A stretch of 53,495 bases of DNA, taken from the NCBI GenBank assembly GCA_016190505.1, contig JACPQM010000082.1, positions 1 to 53,495 of the forward strand, in the 5' to 3' direction. Positions 9,075 through 17,429 of the stretch are shown one piece after another (positions within the stretch are counted from its first letter, which is position 1; each line of letters begins with the position of its first letter). The notes under the pieces are model-generated. The model was not told where the DNA came from, ran no database searches, and was given only the letters and a program-made list of their open reading frames with translations. Source of the stretch: Chloroflexota bacterium (GTDB taxonomy: Bacteria > Chloroflexota > Dehalococcoidia > JACPQK01). The position numbers and the translations under genes are program-made.

Positions 9075-9875
9075 CTAGGATACCTTCACCCAGCGGCACG
9101 TCCTTCTTTCCAACAGCTCCAGGGCGAAGTAAAGCGCCATGCCCAGCAGGGCCATGGTCACCACTCCAGCATACATCTCCCTGTAGGCCAGGCGCCCCCA
9201 GCCCTCCACCAGGATATAGAAGCCCAGTCCCGAGGTGGTGCCGAATGATTCGACGAAGAACAGCACCGCGATGGCAGTGCCCACGCTTATCCGCAGGGCG
9301 GAGAGCAGCGCCGGCGCCGACACGGGCAAGAACACGTACCGCAGCAGGGCCAGCGGGCCCGCTCCCAGAGAGCGCACCGACTCGACCAGCTCCGAGGGCA
9401 CGCCATGGGCCGCGTCCCTGATCACGATGAGGACCTGGTAGAACAGTATCAGGAACAGGATGGCCACCTTTGAGGCGTCGCCCACGCCCAGAAACATGAG
9501 CAGGACGGGCAGCAGGACGATCTTGGGCACCGGATAGGTGAGATAGACCAGGGGAGAGGACAATCTGTACAGCGAAGGACTGTGGCCAACCAGCAGCCCA
9601 AGGGGAAGGGCCACCCCGGTGGCCAGGACGATGCCGACGGCCACCCGGTAGCTGCTTATAGCGAGGTGCTGGCCCAGCGTGCCCGCGAACAGGGCGTGGG
9701 CCAGGGTCGGGGCGACCTCCACAGGACCGGGCAGGACCGTACTTCGGGCCGCCCAGGCCGCTGCCTGCCACAGGGCCAGCAACAGGGCAGCGGCCGCCAG
9801 CAGGCCGGCGCCTCTGTTAGACCACACCAGCCCTGGCCTCTTGCACACACTTGCGCACCTCTTGGCCGAACTCAT
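9075..9875 (-). CDS. ABC transporter permease, TauC/SsuC type
   Basis: 266 residues with about six membrane helices and the binding-protein-dependent permease fold of the taurine/sulfonate/nitrate branch; the conserved EAA-like loop reads ELVESVRSLGAGPLALLRYVFLPVSAPAL. The annotated start overlaps the ATPase gene by 59 nt; GTG at 9827 would shorten the overlap and is a reasonable alternative. It works with the ATPase at 9817-10566 and the lipoprotein at 10574-11518. It sits between UbiA/UbiD and UbiE, so its substrate may relate to quinone synthesis, but the family also imports sulfonates, nitrate, pyrimidine precursors and aromatics. Confidence 0.85.
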   Translation of the reverse strand: MSSAKRCASVCKRPGLVWSNRGAGLLAAAALLLALWQAAAWAARSTVLPGPVEVAPTLAHALFAGTLGQHLAISSYRVAVGIVLATGVALPLGLLVGHSPSLYRLSSPLVYLTYPVPKIVLLPVLLMFLGVGDASKVAILFLILFYQVLIVIRDAAHGVPSELVESVRSLGAGPLALLRYVFLPVSAPALLSALRISVGTAIAVLFFVESFGTTSGLGFYILVEGWGRLAYREMYAGVVTMALLGMALYFALELLERRTCRWVKVS

Positions 9876-10566
9876 GGAAGGCGGGAGCGGTGCGGTAGCC
9901 CTCCTGACCGCCGCCCGGATTGGCTATCACGCGGGCAGTGGCTATAGGCGGCTGGCCGAGCACGAGGATGTTCCGGCCCAGGAGGAGCGCCTCCTCGACG
10001 CTGTGGGTCACCAGGACAGTGGTCACACGGCCCTCCAGACGCAGGGCCAGCACCATGTCCTGCATTTCCTCCCGGGTCAGTGCATCCAGGGAGCTGAAAG
10101 GCTCGTCCATGAGCAGAAGGTCAGGCTCCAGGGCCAGCGTGCGGGCGATGGCCACCCGCTGTCTCTGGCCCCCCGACAGTTGGGAAGGATAGTGGTGGCG
10201 CACGTGCTCGATACCCAGCCGGGTCATCCAGCCCTCGGTGGTCCGCCGGCGTGCGCCGGCCCCTACCCCACGCACCTTCATGCCCAGGACTACGTTGTCA
10301 AAGGCCGTGGCCCAGGGGAGCAGGCCGTAGTGCTGGAGGATGAGGCCCGTCGAAAGGCGTGGCCCCACGAGCGGCCTACCACCCACAGTCACGCTACCGG
10401 AGTGGGGTACCCGGAGACCTGCCAGCAGGTAGAGCAGGGTGGTCTTACCACAGCCTGACGGACCGATCACCGACCAGGACTCACCCTGGGCTACCGTCCA
10501 GTTGAACCGCTGGAAGACCGGTTTGCCCCGCCCATAGGCGAATGTCAGGTCCCTTACCTCTATCAC
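9817..10566 (-). CDS. ABC transporter ATP-binding protein, TauB/SsuB type
   Basis: 249 residues with all ATPase elements: Walker A GPSGCGKTT, signature LSGGQRQR, Walker B LLLMDEPFSSLD, and the switch histidine in VLVTHSVEEAL. Length and motifs fit the SsuB/TauB family, which powers import on the cytoplasmic side. It begins 7 nt after the binding-protein stop and overlaps the permease gene, so the three transporter genes are translationally linked. The substrate is undetermined. Confidence 0.88.
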   Translation of the reverse strand: MIEVRDLTFAYGRGKPVFQRFNWTVAQGESWSVIGPSGCGKTTLLYLLAGLRVPHSGSVTVGGRPLVGPRLSTGLILQHYGLLPWATAFDNVVLGMKVRGVGAGARRRTTEGWMTRLGIEHVRHHYPSQLSGGQRQRVAIARTLALEPDLLLMDEPFSSLDALTREEMQDMVLALRLEGRVTTVLVTHSVEEALLLGRNILVLGQPPIATARVIANPGGGQEGYRTAPAFHEFGQEVRKCVQEARAGVV

Positions 10567-10573
10567 CGGATGG

Positions 10574-11518
10574 CTACCGTCTCACGAAGGAATCATCCAC
10601 CAGGTCGGCGTAAGGAATGGAGTGAGGCACCAGCTTCTTCTCCACCATCCAATCCACCGCCTGGCGCACATCCTCCGGGGAAGGCACCTGGGCCTGCGGG
10701 AAGGCGGGGACCTGGAAGCTCTCTTTGACGCTTTCAGGGAGCCGCGCCTTGTCGGCGAGCAGCGCCCGATACCGGTCGGGGTTGTGGTTCACCGTTTCCA
10801 CCGCCTTTTCGTGTGCTCGGACGAACCGGCGCACCGCGTCTCCCTGCTGGCTGAGGAAGTCGGAGCGAAACTCCAGCACGGAAAGCCCGGCCAGGCTCTG
10901 CCGGTCGCTGAGGATGACGCGCCCGCCGCTCTGCACGGCCAGGGTGGTCAGAGGCTCGGGGAGCGCGGCCGCATCCAGTTGCCCCTGGGCCAGCATCTGC
11001 ATACGCAGGGGTATCTGGGGCACCTCCTCCTTGGTAATCAGGTCCGGTGCCAGGCCCGCCTCCCTCAGCAGCCGGTCCGTCAAGTACTCCATGATAGTGT
11101 TGTGGGAGATGCCCACCCGGGCGCCCCGCAATTGCTCCGGGGAGGCGATGTCGCTCTTGGGGCCTGCCACCAGCGAGATCATGGCCACGTCGGGCATGGC
11201 CCGGTAGGTGGTCTTGACGATCTTGACCGACGGCGACTCCTTGTTGAGCAGCCCCGAGGCGATCAGGTCGGCCAGTTGCCCTTCGATGGCGCCCGTCTGG
11301 ATGGCGATGTCCCGGTCCCGGGCGCTGGTAAAGGTCACCAGCTCCACCTCCAGTCCCTCGCCGGAAAAGTAGCCCTCCAGCTCCGCCACGTGGAAGGGCA
11401 GGGTGTCTATGATGGGGAGAAGGCCGATACGTATCCGCGTTGCCGGGGCCTGCTGGGCGCAGCCCGCCGCCAGGAAGGCCAGCGCCAGAAGTACAGCTAA
11501 GACAAGGTTCCTTTTCAT
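10574..11518 (-). CDS. ABC transporter substrate-binding lipoprotein, NMT1/SsuA-like
   Basis: 314 residues. The N-terminus is a lipoprotein signal (MKRNLVLAVLLALAFLAAGC) with Cys20 as the lipidated residue, so it is membrane-tethered outside the cell membrane. The rest follows the NMT1/THI5-SsuA binding fold (RIRIGLLPIIDTLPFHVAELEGYF opening, then a DIAIQTGAIEGQLAD segment). It is the first transporter gene after UbiA (22-nt gap). MqnA and MqnD of the futalosine menaquinone pathway share this fold, but the signal peptide and ABC partners argue for a transporter component. Its ligand is unknown; an aromatic quinone precursor is an inference from position only. Confidence 0.82.
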   Translation of the reverse strand: MKRNLVLAVLLALAFLAAGCAQQAPATRIRIGLLPIIDTLPFHVAELEGYFSGEGLEVELVTFTSARDRDIAIQTGAIEGQLADLIASGLLNKESPSVKIVKTTYRAMPDVAMISLVAGPKSDIASPEQLRGARVGISHNTIMEYLTDRLLREAGLAPDLITKEEVPQIPLRMQMLAQGQLDAAALPEPLTTLAVQSGGRVILSDRQSLAGLSVLEFRSDFLSQQGDAVRRFVRAHEKAVETVNHNPDRYRALLADKARLPESVKESFQVPAFPQAQVPSPEDVRQAVDWMVEKKLVPHSIPYADLVDDSFVRR

Positions 11519-11540
11519 CCGCTCCTCCTCATAAAGGGCC

Positions 11541-12440
11541 TCATCCTACCAGCACCGCCGCCAGGGTTGCCAGCAGGACCACGACGGCGATATAGCCGTT
11601 TACGTCGAAGAACGCGGCGTTGAGCCGCGAGAGGTCATGGGGACTCACCAGCCGGTGCTCGTGCACCAGCAGGGCCGAGGCCAACGCCCATCCCAGATAG
11701 TAGGGCCAGCTCAATCCCAGCCACAGGCCCACCGCCAGCAGAGCGAGGGAGGTGCACACGTGCATCGCCCGCGCCCAGGCCAGAGAAACACCGATGCCAA
11801 AGCGCACAGGTATGCTGTGCACACCGTGGCGCCGGTCGAAGTCCACGTCCTGGCAGGCATAGAGTATGTCGAAGCCGCCCACCCACATGGCCACGGCGAA
11901 GGCAAGCAGCACGGCCGGCCATTCAACGGAGCCGGTGACGCCGATCCAGCCGCCGGCAGGGGCGATGCCATCCGCCCAGCCCAGGACGAAGTGGGTGAGC
12001 CACGTGTAGTACTTGGCGTAGGAGTACAGGACCACGTACAGCGCAGCTACCGGCGCCAGCGCCAGGGCCAGGGTATTGAGCTGGGCCGCGGCGAATAAGA
12101 AGACCCCCGTAGAGACCAGCATAAGGGCCAGCACCTCGGCGGGACGCAGTAGCCCCCGGGGCAGATGGCGGCCCGCGGTGCGAGGGTTGGCGGCGTCCTC
12201 TCGACGCTGGACCAGCCGGTTGGTGCCCATGGCCAGGGTGCGGGCCGCCACCATAGCTACGGTGGTCCACAGGAACTGATGGCCCGTGGGCAGGCCCCCG
12301 GCCGCCAGCAGCATGCCGATGTAGGCAAAAGGAAGGGCAAAGATGGTGTGCTCGAAGCGCACCACCCCCAGGAAGAGGGGCAGTTTCCTGGCGAATTGCC
12401 TCGGCGCGCGGCCCAGGGCCTGCATGGCGCCAGCCCTCAT
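11541..12440 (-). CDS. ubiA: UbiA-family prenyltransferase
   Basis: 299 residues from ATG 12440, which overlaps the UbiD stop as ATGA; an ATG 21 nt further upstream is possible. About nine hydrophobic segments fit an integral membrane aromatic prenyltransferase. The second aspartate motif is intact (CQDVDFDRRHG). The first normally reads NRxxDxxxDxxNPRT, but here it is NRLVQRREDAANPRT, so the first metal-binding Asp is Gln. The rest of the motif (NPRTAGRHLP) is canonical. The family attaches a polyprenyl chain to hydroxybenzoate or, as MqnP, to naphthoate. Neighbouring UbiD and UbiE support a quinone role. Whether the D-to-Q change lowers activity is unknown. Confidence 0.85.
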   Translation of the reverse strand: MRAGAMQALGRAPRQFARKLPLFLGVVRFEHTIFALPFAYIGMLLAAGGLPTGHQFLWTTVAMVAARTLAMGTNRLVQRREDAANPRTAGRHLPRGLLRPAEVLALMLVSTGVFLFAAAQLNTLALALAPVAALYVVLYSYAKYYTWLTHFVLGWADGIAPAGGWIGVTGSVEWPAVLLAFAVAMWVGGFDILYACQDVDFDRRHGVHSIPVRFGIGVSLAWARAMHVCTSLALLAVGLWLGLSWPYYLGWALASALLVHEHRLVSPHDLSRLNAAFFDVNGYIAVVVLLATLAAVLVG

Positions 12441-13900
12441 GTCAGCCCGTATTCCTTCCACTTGCGGTCCACCAGGGCCACGATCTCCGGAGCCATGACG
12501 ATGTCCGGCGGCCAGGGGCGCTGGCGGCTCTCGAGGGGGCCCTTGGTGGTGGCGTCTATTCCCATCTTGCTCCCGAACTGGGGCGTAGGTGAGGCGTGGT
12601 CCAGGTCATCCAGGGGCCCCGAGGCCAGGACTACATCACGGGCCGGGTCAATGTTGCCGGTAACCCGCCAGGCCACCTCCGACAGGTCGTGCACGTTGAC
12701 TGTGTGGTCCACCACGATGACGGTCTTGGCCAGCGCCAGCAGCCCCAGGCCCCAGAGGGCGTGCATGACTTTGTGGGCCTGCCCCGGGTACTCCTTCTTG
12801 ATGGAGACTATGACCAGGTTGTGGAAGACCCCTTCGGCGGGCATGTTAATGTCCGCTACCTCGGGCAGGGCCAACTGGATGATGGGAAGGAAGATACGCT
12901 CCGTCACCTTGCCCATGTAGTAGTCCTCCGTGAGGGGACGGCCCACGATGGTGGCTGGGTAAATGGGGTTGCGCCGGTGGGTGACGGCGGTGACGTGGAA
13001 GACCGGATACTGCTCCGCCAGGGAATAGTAGCCGGTGTGGTCGCCGAAAGGCCCCTCGGTGCGCGTCTCGCCAGGAACGACGTAGCCCTCCAGCACGAAC
13101 TCCGCCTGGGCCGGCACCTCCAGTTGGATGGTCTGGCAGGGCACCATCTCCACCCTCTCCTGGCGGATGAAGCCTGCCAGCAGGATCTCGTCCAAGCCGG
13201 GAGGCAGGGGTGCCGAGCCGGTCCATATGGTGGCGGGATCTCCGCCCAACACCACGGCCACATCGAGGCGCTGCACGCCCCGGTCCTGGGCTAGTCGCAG
13301 ATGGTGGGTCCCCACCTTTTGGGCCTGCCAGTGCATGCCCGCGGTGCACCGGTCGTAGACCTGCATCCGGTAGGTGCCCACGTTGCGCTCCCCGGTCACC
13401 GGGTCGTTAGTAATCACCAGAGGCAGCGTAATGAAGCGGCCCGCATCCAGGGGCCAGCACTTGAGTACGGGAATCCGGAGCAGATCAACTTCCTCGCCGG
13501 TGAGCACCAAGTCCTGACAAGGACCGCTGTGCACCGTCTTGGGGCGGAAGGAGGCCAGGTGGACCAGCTCTCCCAAAGCGCTCAGCTTGGCTCTGACACC
13601 CAGCGGGGGGACCTGCATCATGGCCAGCAGCTCCCGGACGCGGTGCGCGAGCTCCTCGATATCTTCCACGCCCAGCGCCCAGGCCATGCGTTGCCTGGTG
13701 CCGAACATGTTGATGAAGACGGGCATGGTGGAACCTGCCACGTGCTCGAAGAGAAGGGCGGGGCCGCCCCGTTTCACCACCCGGTCAGCGATCTCGGTGA
13801 TCTCCAGGTCCCAGGTGACCGGAGTGGCCACGCGATGCAGGTCCCCTTTGCGCTCCAGGAAAGCGATGTACTCCCGCAGGTCTCTATATCCCGTGGCCAC
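12437..13900 (-). CDS. ubiD: UbiD-family (prenylated-FMN) decarboxylase
   Basis: 487 residues, the normal UbiD length. Family signatures are clear: GYRDLREYIAFLERKGDLHRV at the N-terminus, PVLKCWPLDAGRFITLPLV in the middle, and GPFGDHTGYYSL, TAVTHRRNPIYPATIVG further on. The family decarboxylates aromatic or unsaturated acids using prenylated FMN made by UbiX (not in this window). With UbiA and UbiE it fits quinone synthesis, as 4-hydroxybenzoate-type UbiD or as MqnL/M of the futalosine route. It starts inside the 3' end of the TetR gene and overlaps UbiA by ATGA, so expression should be coupled to both. A GTG start is used. Confidence 0.9.
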   Translation of the reverse strand: MATGYRDLREYIAFLERKGDLHRVATPVTWDLEITEIADRVVKRGGPALLFEHVAGSTMPVFINMFGTRQRMAWALGVEDIEELAHRVRELLAMMQVPPLGVRAKLSALGELVHLASFRPKTVHSGPCQDLVLTGEEVDLLRIPVLKCWPLDAGRFITLPLVITNDPVTGERNVGTYRMQVYDRCTAGMHWQAQKVGTHHLRLAQDRGVQRLDVAVVLGGDPATIWTGSAPLPPGLDEILLAGFIRQERVEMVPCQTIQLEVPAQAEFVLEGYVVPGETRTEGPFGDHTGYYSLAEQYPVFHVTAVTHRRNPIYPATIVGRPLTEDYYMGKVTERIFLPIIQLALPEVADINMPAEGVFHNLVIVSIKKEYPGQAHKVMHALWGLGLLALAKTVIVVDHTVNVHDLSEVAWRVTGNIDPARDVVLASGPLDDLDHASPTPQFGSKMGIDATTKGPLESRQRPWPPDIVMAPEIVALVDRKWKEYGLT

Positions 13901-14552
13901 CCTGGTCCCCTCTTTGAGGGCTACCCGTATCTGGTCCCACAGCCAGTCCCAGGCTCCGGAGCAGGAGCGCCCGCAGGTCGGGCAGCAACGATTGCAGGTC
14001 CGCGGGCTCGCCGGTATGGAGCCACCGGATTACCAACTCGTTAACCGCCCCCAGCCAGGCGTAGGCCGCCACCTGCGTGTCCACGGGAGGGATGTCCCTT
14101 GAAGCCATTGCCCGGTCCAGGTGGGCTTTGATAAGCTGGGCAAAGCGGCCGTGTATCTCCATGAGCCGCCGATCGAAGGGGTGGCCCAGCCCAGCGGTGT
14201 GCACCAGAAGTATCTTGGCCAGCTTGCGGTGCCGGGAGACAGTGTGGAATACCGCACGGATGGCGGCATCCACCCGGGCCACACCGCCACCTTCCCCCGC
14301 AACAGCTTCGTCCACCGAGCCAGCCAGCCTGCTGGCCAGGCCCTCGATGAGGGCGAAGAAGATATCTTCTTTGCTGGGGAAGTGGAAGTAGAATGATCCC
14401 TTGGAGGTGCCGGAGGCCCGGACGATCTCGTCCACCACCGCGTCGTGGTAGCCCTTTTCAGCGAAGACGCCGATGGCGGCCTCCACGATGCGCTGTCGGG
14501 TGGCCTCTTTGCCCCGGGTTGGCTGCTCCTGTTGCTCCATCGGGCTGTTCAT
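13884..14552 (-). CDS. TetR/AcrR-family regulator, first gene of the quinone operon
   Basis: 222 residues. The N-terminal HTH is canonical TetR (RQRIVEAAIGVFAEKGYHDAVVDEIVRASGTSKGSFYFHFPSKEDIF, cited as landmarks); the C-terminal ligand/dimer domain is divergent as usual. A palindrome at 14555-14574 sits directly at the start region and is the likely autoregulatory operator. ATG 14552 is only two bases from that palindrome and has no ribosome site; ATG 14540 (MEQQ) is an alternative, and either implies a very short leader. The gene overlaps UbiD, so the regulator probably controls the whole leftward operon through its own promoter. The ligand is unknown. Confidence 0.87.
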   Translation of the reverse strand: MNSPMEQQEQPTRGKEATRQRIVEAAIGVFAEKGYHDAVVDEIVRASGTSKGSFYFHFPSKEDIFFALIEGLASRLAGSVDEAVAGEGGGVARVDAAIRAVFHTVSRHRKLAKILLVHTAGLGHPFDRRLMEIHGRFAQLIKAHLDRAMASRDIPPVDTQVAAYAWLGAVNELVIRWLHTGEPADLQSLLPDLRALLLRSLGLAVGPDTGSPQRGDQGGHGI

Positions 14553-14554
14553 AA

Positions 14555-14603
14555 TAGACCGACCAGTCGGTCTATTCTAGCCCGCCTTGCTTGGCGGTGT
14601 CAA
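14555..14603 (-). promoter_or_regulatory. TetR-operon promoter with overlapping TetR operator
   Basis: On the minus strand TTGACA (14598-14603), an 18-nt spacer and TAGAAT (14574-14579) form a good sigma70-type promoter. Immediately downstream, 14555-14574 is an inverted repeat with perfect 9-bp arms TAGACCGAC and GTCGGTCTA around CA, typical of TetR operators. It overlaps the expected transcription start, a position suited to repression. Confidence 0.72.
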
Positions 14604-14807
14604 CCCGTAGCGGCGGCCGCCATGGGTCCACGGGGGTACCAAAATCCGTGGATTCCCTTCCGTCATTGCGAGTCTTACAGGTCCCGAGGCGTCGGGACCC
14701 AATGTAGAGCCATGAACCGAAAGGGCACGTTTCGTTGAAAACAACAAGATGCAGCCGGTCCCGCTGCCCTGTGCCGCAACATGACATCCATTAGCCCACC
14801 TGTTGAC

Positions 14808-14901
14808 CGTCATTGCGAGCGCAGCGAAGCAACCTTCTGACGGTGGCACGGTCTGTAGGTCGCTTCGTCGTCCTTCCCCGGAAGGACTCCTCGCGATGAC
14901 G
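14808..14901. repeat. 94-bp MITE-like repeat with CGTCATTGCGAG / CTCGCGATGACG ends
   Basis: The ends CGTCATTGCGAG and CTCGCGATGACG form an imperfect terminal inverted repeat, followed inside by GCGCAGCGAAGCAA. Repeats starting this way are dispersed in many bacterial genomes. A second 5' end of the same type occurs near 14663. No coding capacity is present. Confidence 0.6.
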
Positions 14902-15008
14902 CCAAAACCCTCCAGTTCACCCAATGGGTAGGCTCGTCGAATAGGGCCCACGGATCAAGGGGGGTACAGGTGGGGCCGCGCTGGGGCGGCGAACGCGGCC
15001 AGATATAG

Positions 15009-15014
15009 TATAAT
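15009..15014 (+). promoter_or_regulatory. Possible -10 element of the formate dehydrogenase operon
   Basis: TATAAT matches the consensus exactly, 31 nt before the nuoE start. The sequence 17 nt upstream is GC-rich and does not resemble a -35 box, so if real the promoter may need an activator. The nearby two-component system is a candidate, which is speculation. Confidence 0.35.
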
Positions 15015-15045
15015 AGCCTTGCATGTTCTCAAACGGAGGTATGCG

Positions 15046-15516
15046 TTGAGCGATACCGCCCTCAGGGAAATCCTCGATTCCCACGGCAGCGAAAGCGGTT
15101 CCTTGGTTCCCGTCCTTCAAGAAATCCAGGGCAAGTACGGCTATCTGCCTGCGGAGGCCATGATCGAGGTGGCGAAGCGTCTGCGGGTGGACGAGGCCAC
15201 GGTCTACAGCGTGGCCACCTTCTATGCCCAGTTCAAGCTGGTGCCCACGGGCAAGCACCAGGTGAAGGTGTGCTGCGGCACCGCGTGCCACGTGCGCGGC
15301 GGCTCCAAGATCCTCGATGCCGCCGAGCGCGAGCTGGGTATCGGGGCGGGAGCCACCACCGAGGACCGGGAGTACAGCCTCGACCGGGTAGCCTGCTTTG
15401 GCTCCTGCGCGCTGGCCCCCGTGGTGGTGGTGGACAAGGACGTCTACGGCAGGATGACCCCCAGCCGGGTGAAGTCGGTCCTGGACGATTCCGTCCGGGG
15501 AGGGCAACAGGAATAA
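15046..15516 (+). CDS. NuoE/HoxE-like [2Fe-2S] subunit of NAD-linked formate dehydrogenase
   Basis: 156 residues from TTG 15046, preferred because GGAGG ends six bases upstream; an earlier in-frame TTG at 15019 lacks this. The thioredoxin-like [2Fe-2S] domain has Cys76, Cys81, Cys117 and Cys121 (CCGTACHVRGG and ACFGSCALAP), the complete NuoE set. The family passes electrons between an NADH-binding NuoF-type subunit and a partner. It overlaps the NuoF gene (TAATG) and lies upstream of a NuoG-like formate dehydrogenase, so the complex is most likely NAD(P)-dependent or electron-bifurcating formate dehydrogenase. No hydrogenase or other complex I gene is nearby. Confidence 0.88.
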   Translation: MSDTALREILDSHGSESGSLVPVLQEIQGKYGYLPAEAMIEVAKRLRVDEATVYSVATFYAQFKLVPTGKHQVKVCCGTACHVRGGSKILDAAERELGIGAGATTEDREYSLDRVACFGSCALAPVVVVDKDVYGRMTPSRVKSVLDDSVRGGQQE

Positions 15517-17429
15517 TGACCTTCGCTGAAATCAAACAGAGATCTCTCTCTCGTTGGGAGACAAAACAGCGCACCGATAAGGTGCGCATTATTGTGGGCG
15601 CGGGCACCTGCGGCCAGGCCGCGGGCGCCAGGGCCGTCCTCCGGGCCATACAAGCCTCCCTGGCCAAACACAACCTGGATGCCAGCATAACCCAGGTGGG
15701 ATGCATTGGCCTGTGCTATGCCGAGCCGCTGATGGACGTGGTCAAGCCCGGCCAGCCGCGCCTGTGCTACGGGAACGTGACCCCTGAGAACGCCGCTCAG
15801 ATCATCGAAGACTACTTGCTAAGGGATAATCCCCGCCCGGACCTGGCCCTGGGCACCCTTGGCGAGGGCAACATCCCGGGCATCCCCAGCCTGAAAGACC
15901 ACCCCGTGCTCGGTCCGCAGGTGAGGATCGCCCTGCGCAACTGCGGCAACCTGGACCCCAGGGACATTGATGGCTACATCGCCAATGGCGCGTACTCCGG
16001 ACTGGTCCGGGCACTGAGCATGAAGCCGGAAGCGGTCATCGCCGAGATCAAGGAATCGGGTCTGAGGGGGCGGGGCGGGGCCGGCTTCCCCACCGGCTTG
16101 AAATGGGAGGCCTGCCGGAACGCCCCTGGCCAGCCCAAGTACCTGGTATGCAACGCCGACGAGGGAGACCCGGGCGCCTTCATGAACCGGGCGCTCCTGG
16201 AAGGCGATCCCCACGCCGTGCTCGAAGGCATGCTCATCGGTGCCCACGCCGTGGGCGCACGGGAAGGCTATATCTACGTCAGGGCGGAGTACCCCCTGGC
16301 CATCGAACACTTGAACACGGCCCTCGCCCAGATGCATGACTATGGCCTTGTAGGCGACAACATCGTGGGCTCCGGCCTGAGCTTCCATCTCAAGATAAAG
16401 GAGGGAGCCGGAGCCTTCGTCTGTGGAGAAGAGACCGCCCTGCTGGCCTCCATCGAAGGCAAGCCGGGCATCCCACGGGTGCGCCCTCCCTTCCCCGCCC
16501 AGGCCGGCCTCTGGGGCAAACCTACGGTCATCAACAACGTGGAGACCTGGGGCCACGTGTCCGCCATCATGCAAAAGGGCGCATCCTGGTTCGGCGGCTA
16601 CGGCGCCAGGACGAGCAAAGGCACCAAGACCTTCTCGCTGGTGGGCAAGGTGGCCCGCACCGGGCTTATCGAGGTCCCCATGGGCATGACGCTGAGGCAG
16701 ATTGTCTACGACATCGGCGGCGGGACCAGCAGCGGCAAGCCGCTGAAGGCCGTCCAGACCGGAGGGCCATCCGGGGGCTGCCTGCCCGCCAGCCTTCTGG
16801 ACCTGTCCGTGGACTATGATTCCCTGGCCCAGGCCGGCGCCATAATGGGGTCCGGCGGCATGATCGTGGCCGACGAGGACACGTGCATGGTGGACCTGGC
16901 CCGCTATTTCCTGACCTTCACCCAGTCCGAGTCCTGCGGCAAGTGCGTCCCCTGCCGGCTGGGCACCCGCCAGATGCTGATGATCCTGGAGGATATCACC
17001 GCCGGGCGGGGCACCCCCGAGTCCATGGAACTGCTAGCGGAGCTGGCCGAGAGCGTCAAGGCTGGGTCCCTGTGTGGCCTGGGGCAGACCACGCCCAACC
17101 CCGTGCTCACCACCCTGCGCTACTTCCGGGACGAGTACGAGGCCCACATACGGGAGAAGCGCTGCCCCGCCCTGGTGTGCAAGGACCTGATCCAGTACTA
17201 CATCCAGCCCGAGAAGTGCCGCGCCTGCATGATCTGCCTGCGCAACTGCCCGGTGGAGGCCATCTCCGGAGGCAAGAGGCAAGTGCACGTCATTGACCAG
17301 AGCAGGTGCACCAAGTGCGGCACCTGTATGGACGTTTGCCCCGAGAAGTTCAGCGCCGTGACCAAGCTGTCGGGTCAGCCCATTCCCGCGGCCACCCCAG
17401 CCGAACGTAGTGTCTGGCAATTAGGTTGA
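15516..17429 (+). CDS. NuoF/HoxF-like NADH-binding flavoprotein with extra Fe-S domains
   Basis: 637 residues from ATG 15516, which overlaps the nuoE stop. Domains in order: an N-terminal thioredoxin-like [2Fe-2S] domain (~20-120, GAGTCGQAAGA and QVGCIGLCYAEP), the FMN/NADH-binding core (~170-440, RGRGGAGFPTGLKWE and CNADEGDPGAFMNR), the SLBB and NuoF [4Fe-4S] region (ESCGKCVPCRLGT), and a C-terminal two-cluster ferredoxin domain (CRACMICLRNCPVEAI and CTKCGTCMDVCPEKF). This is the HoxF/HydB/HylB layout of NAD-linked formate dehydrogenases and bifurcating hydrogenases. It should reduce NAD+ with electrons from FdhA or run in reverse. The fdhA gene follows after a 304-nt repeat-filled gap. Confidence 0.9.
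   Translation: MTFAEIKQRSLSRWETKQRTDKVRIIVGAGTCGQAAGARAVLRAIQASLAKHNLDASITQVGCIGLCYAEPLMDVVKPGQPRLCYGNVTPENAAQIIEDYLLRDNPRPDLALGTLGEGNIPGIPSLKDHPVLGPQVRIALRNCGNLDPRDIDGYIANGAYSGLVRALSMKPEAVIAEIKESGLRGRGGAGFPTGLKWEACRNAPGQPKYLVCNADEGDPGAFMNRALLEGDPHAVLEGMLIGAHAVGAREGYIYVRAEYPLAIEHLNTALAQMHDYGLVGDNIVGSGLSFHLKIKEGAGAFVCGEETALLASIEGKPGIPRVRPPFPAQAGLWGKPTVINNVETWGHVSAIMQKGASWFGGYGARTSKGTKTFSLVGKVARTGLIEVPMGMTLRQIVYDIGGGTSSGKPLKAVQTGGPSGGCLPASLLDLSVDYDSLAQAGAIMGSGGMIVADEDTCMVDLARYFLTFTQSESCGKCVPCRLGTRQMLMILEDITAGRGTPESMELLAELAESVKAGSLCGLGQTTPNPVLTTLRYFRDEYEAHIREKRCPALVCKDLIQYYIQPEKCRACMICLRNCPVEAISGGKRQVHVIDQSRCTKCGTCMDVCPEKFSAVTKLSGQPIPAATPAERSVWQLG

Larger units (their letters stand above)
14575..15045. 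other. Intergenic region with a MITE-like repeat
   Basis: About 470 nt between the TetR operon and the formate dehydrogenase genes. It contains the TetR -35 box, a sequence near 14663 beginning CGTCATTGCGAG, the 94-bp repeat at 14808-14901, and a TATAAT at 15009-15014 just before nuoE with no recognisable -35 partner. I see no gene; open frames across it are repeat sequence. Confidence 0.5.

Noticed and set aside
14577..14951. 124-codon minus-strand frame in the TetR-nuoE gap
   Set aside because: It is translated dispersed repeat sequence without a domain.
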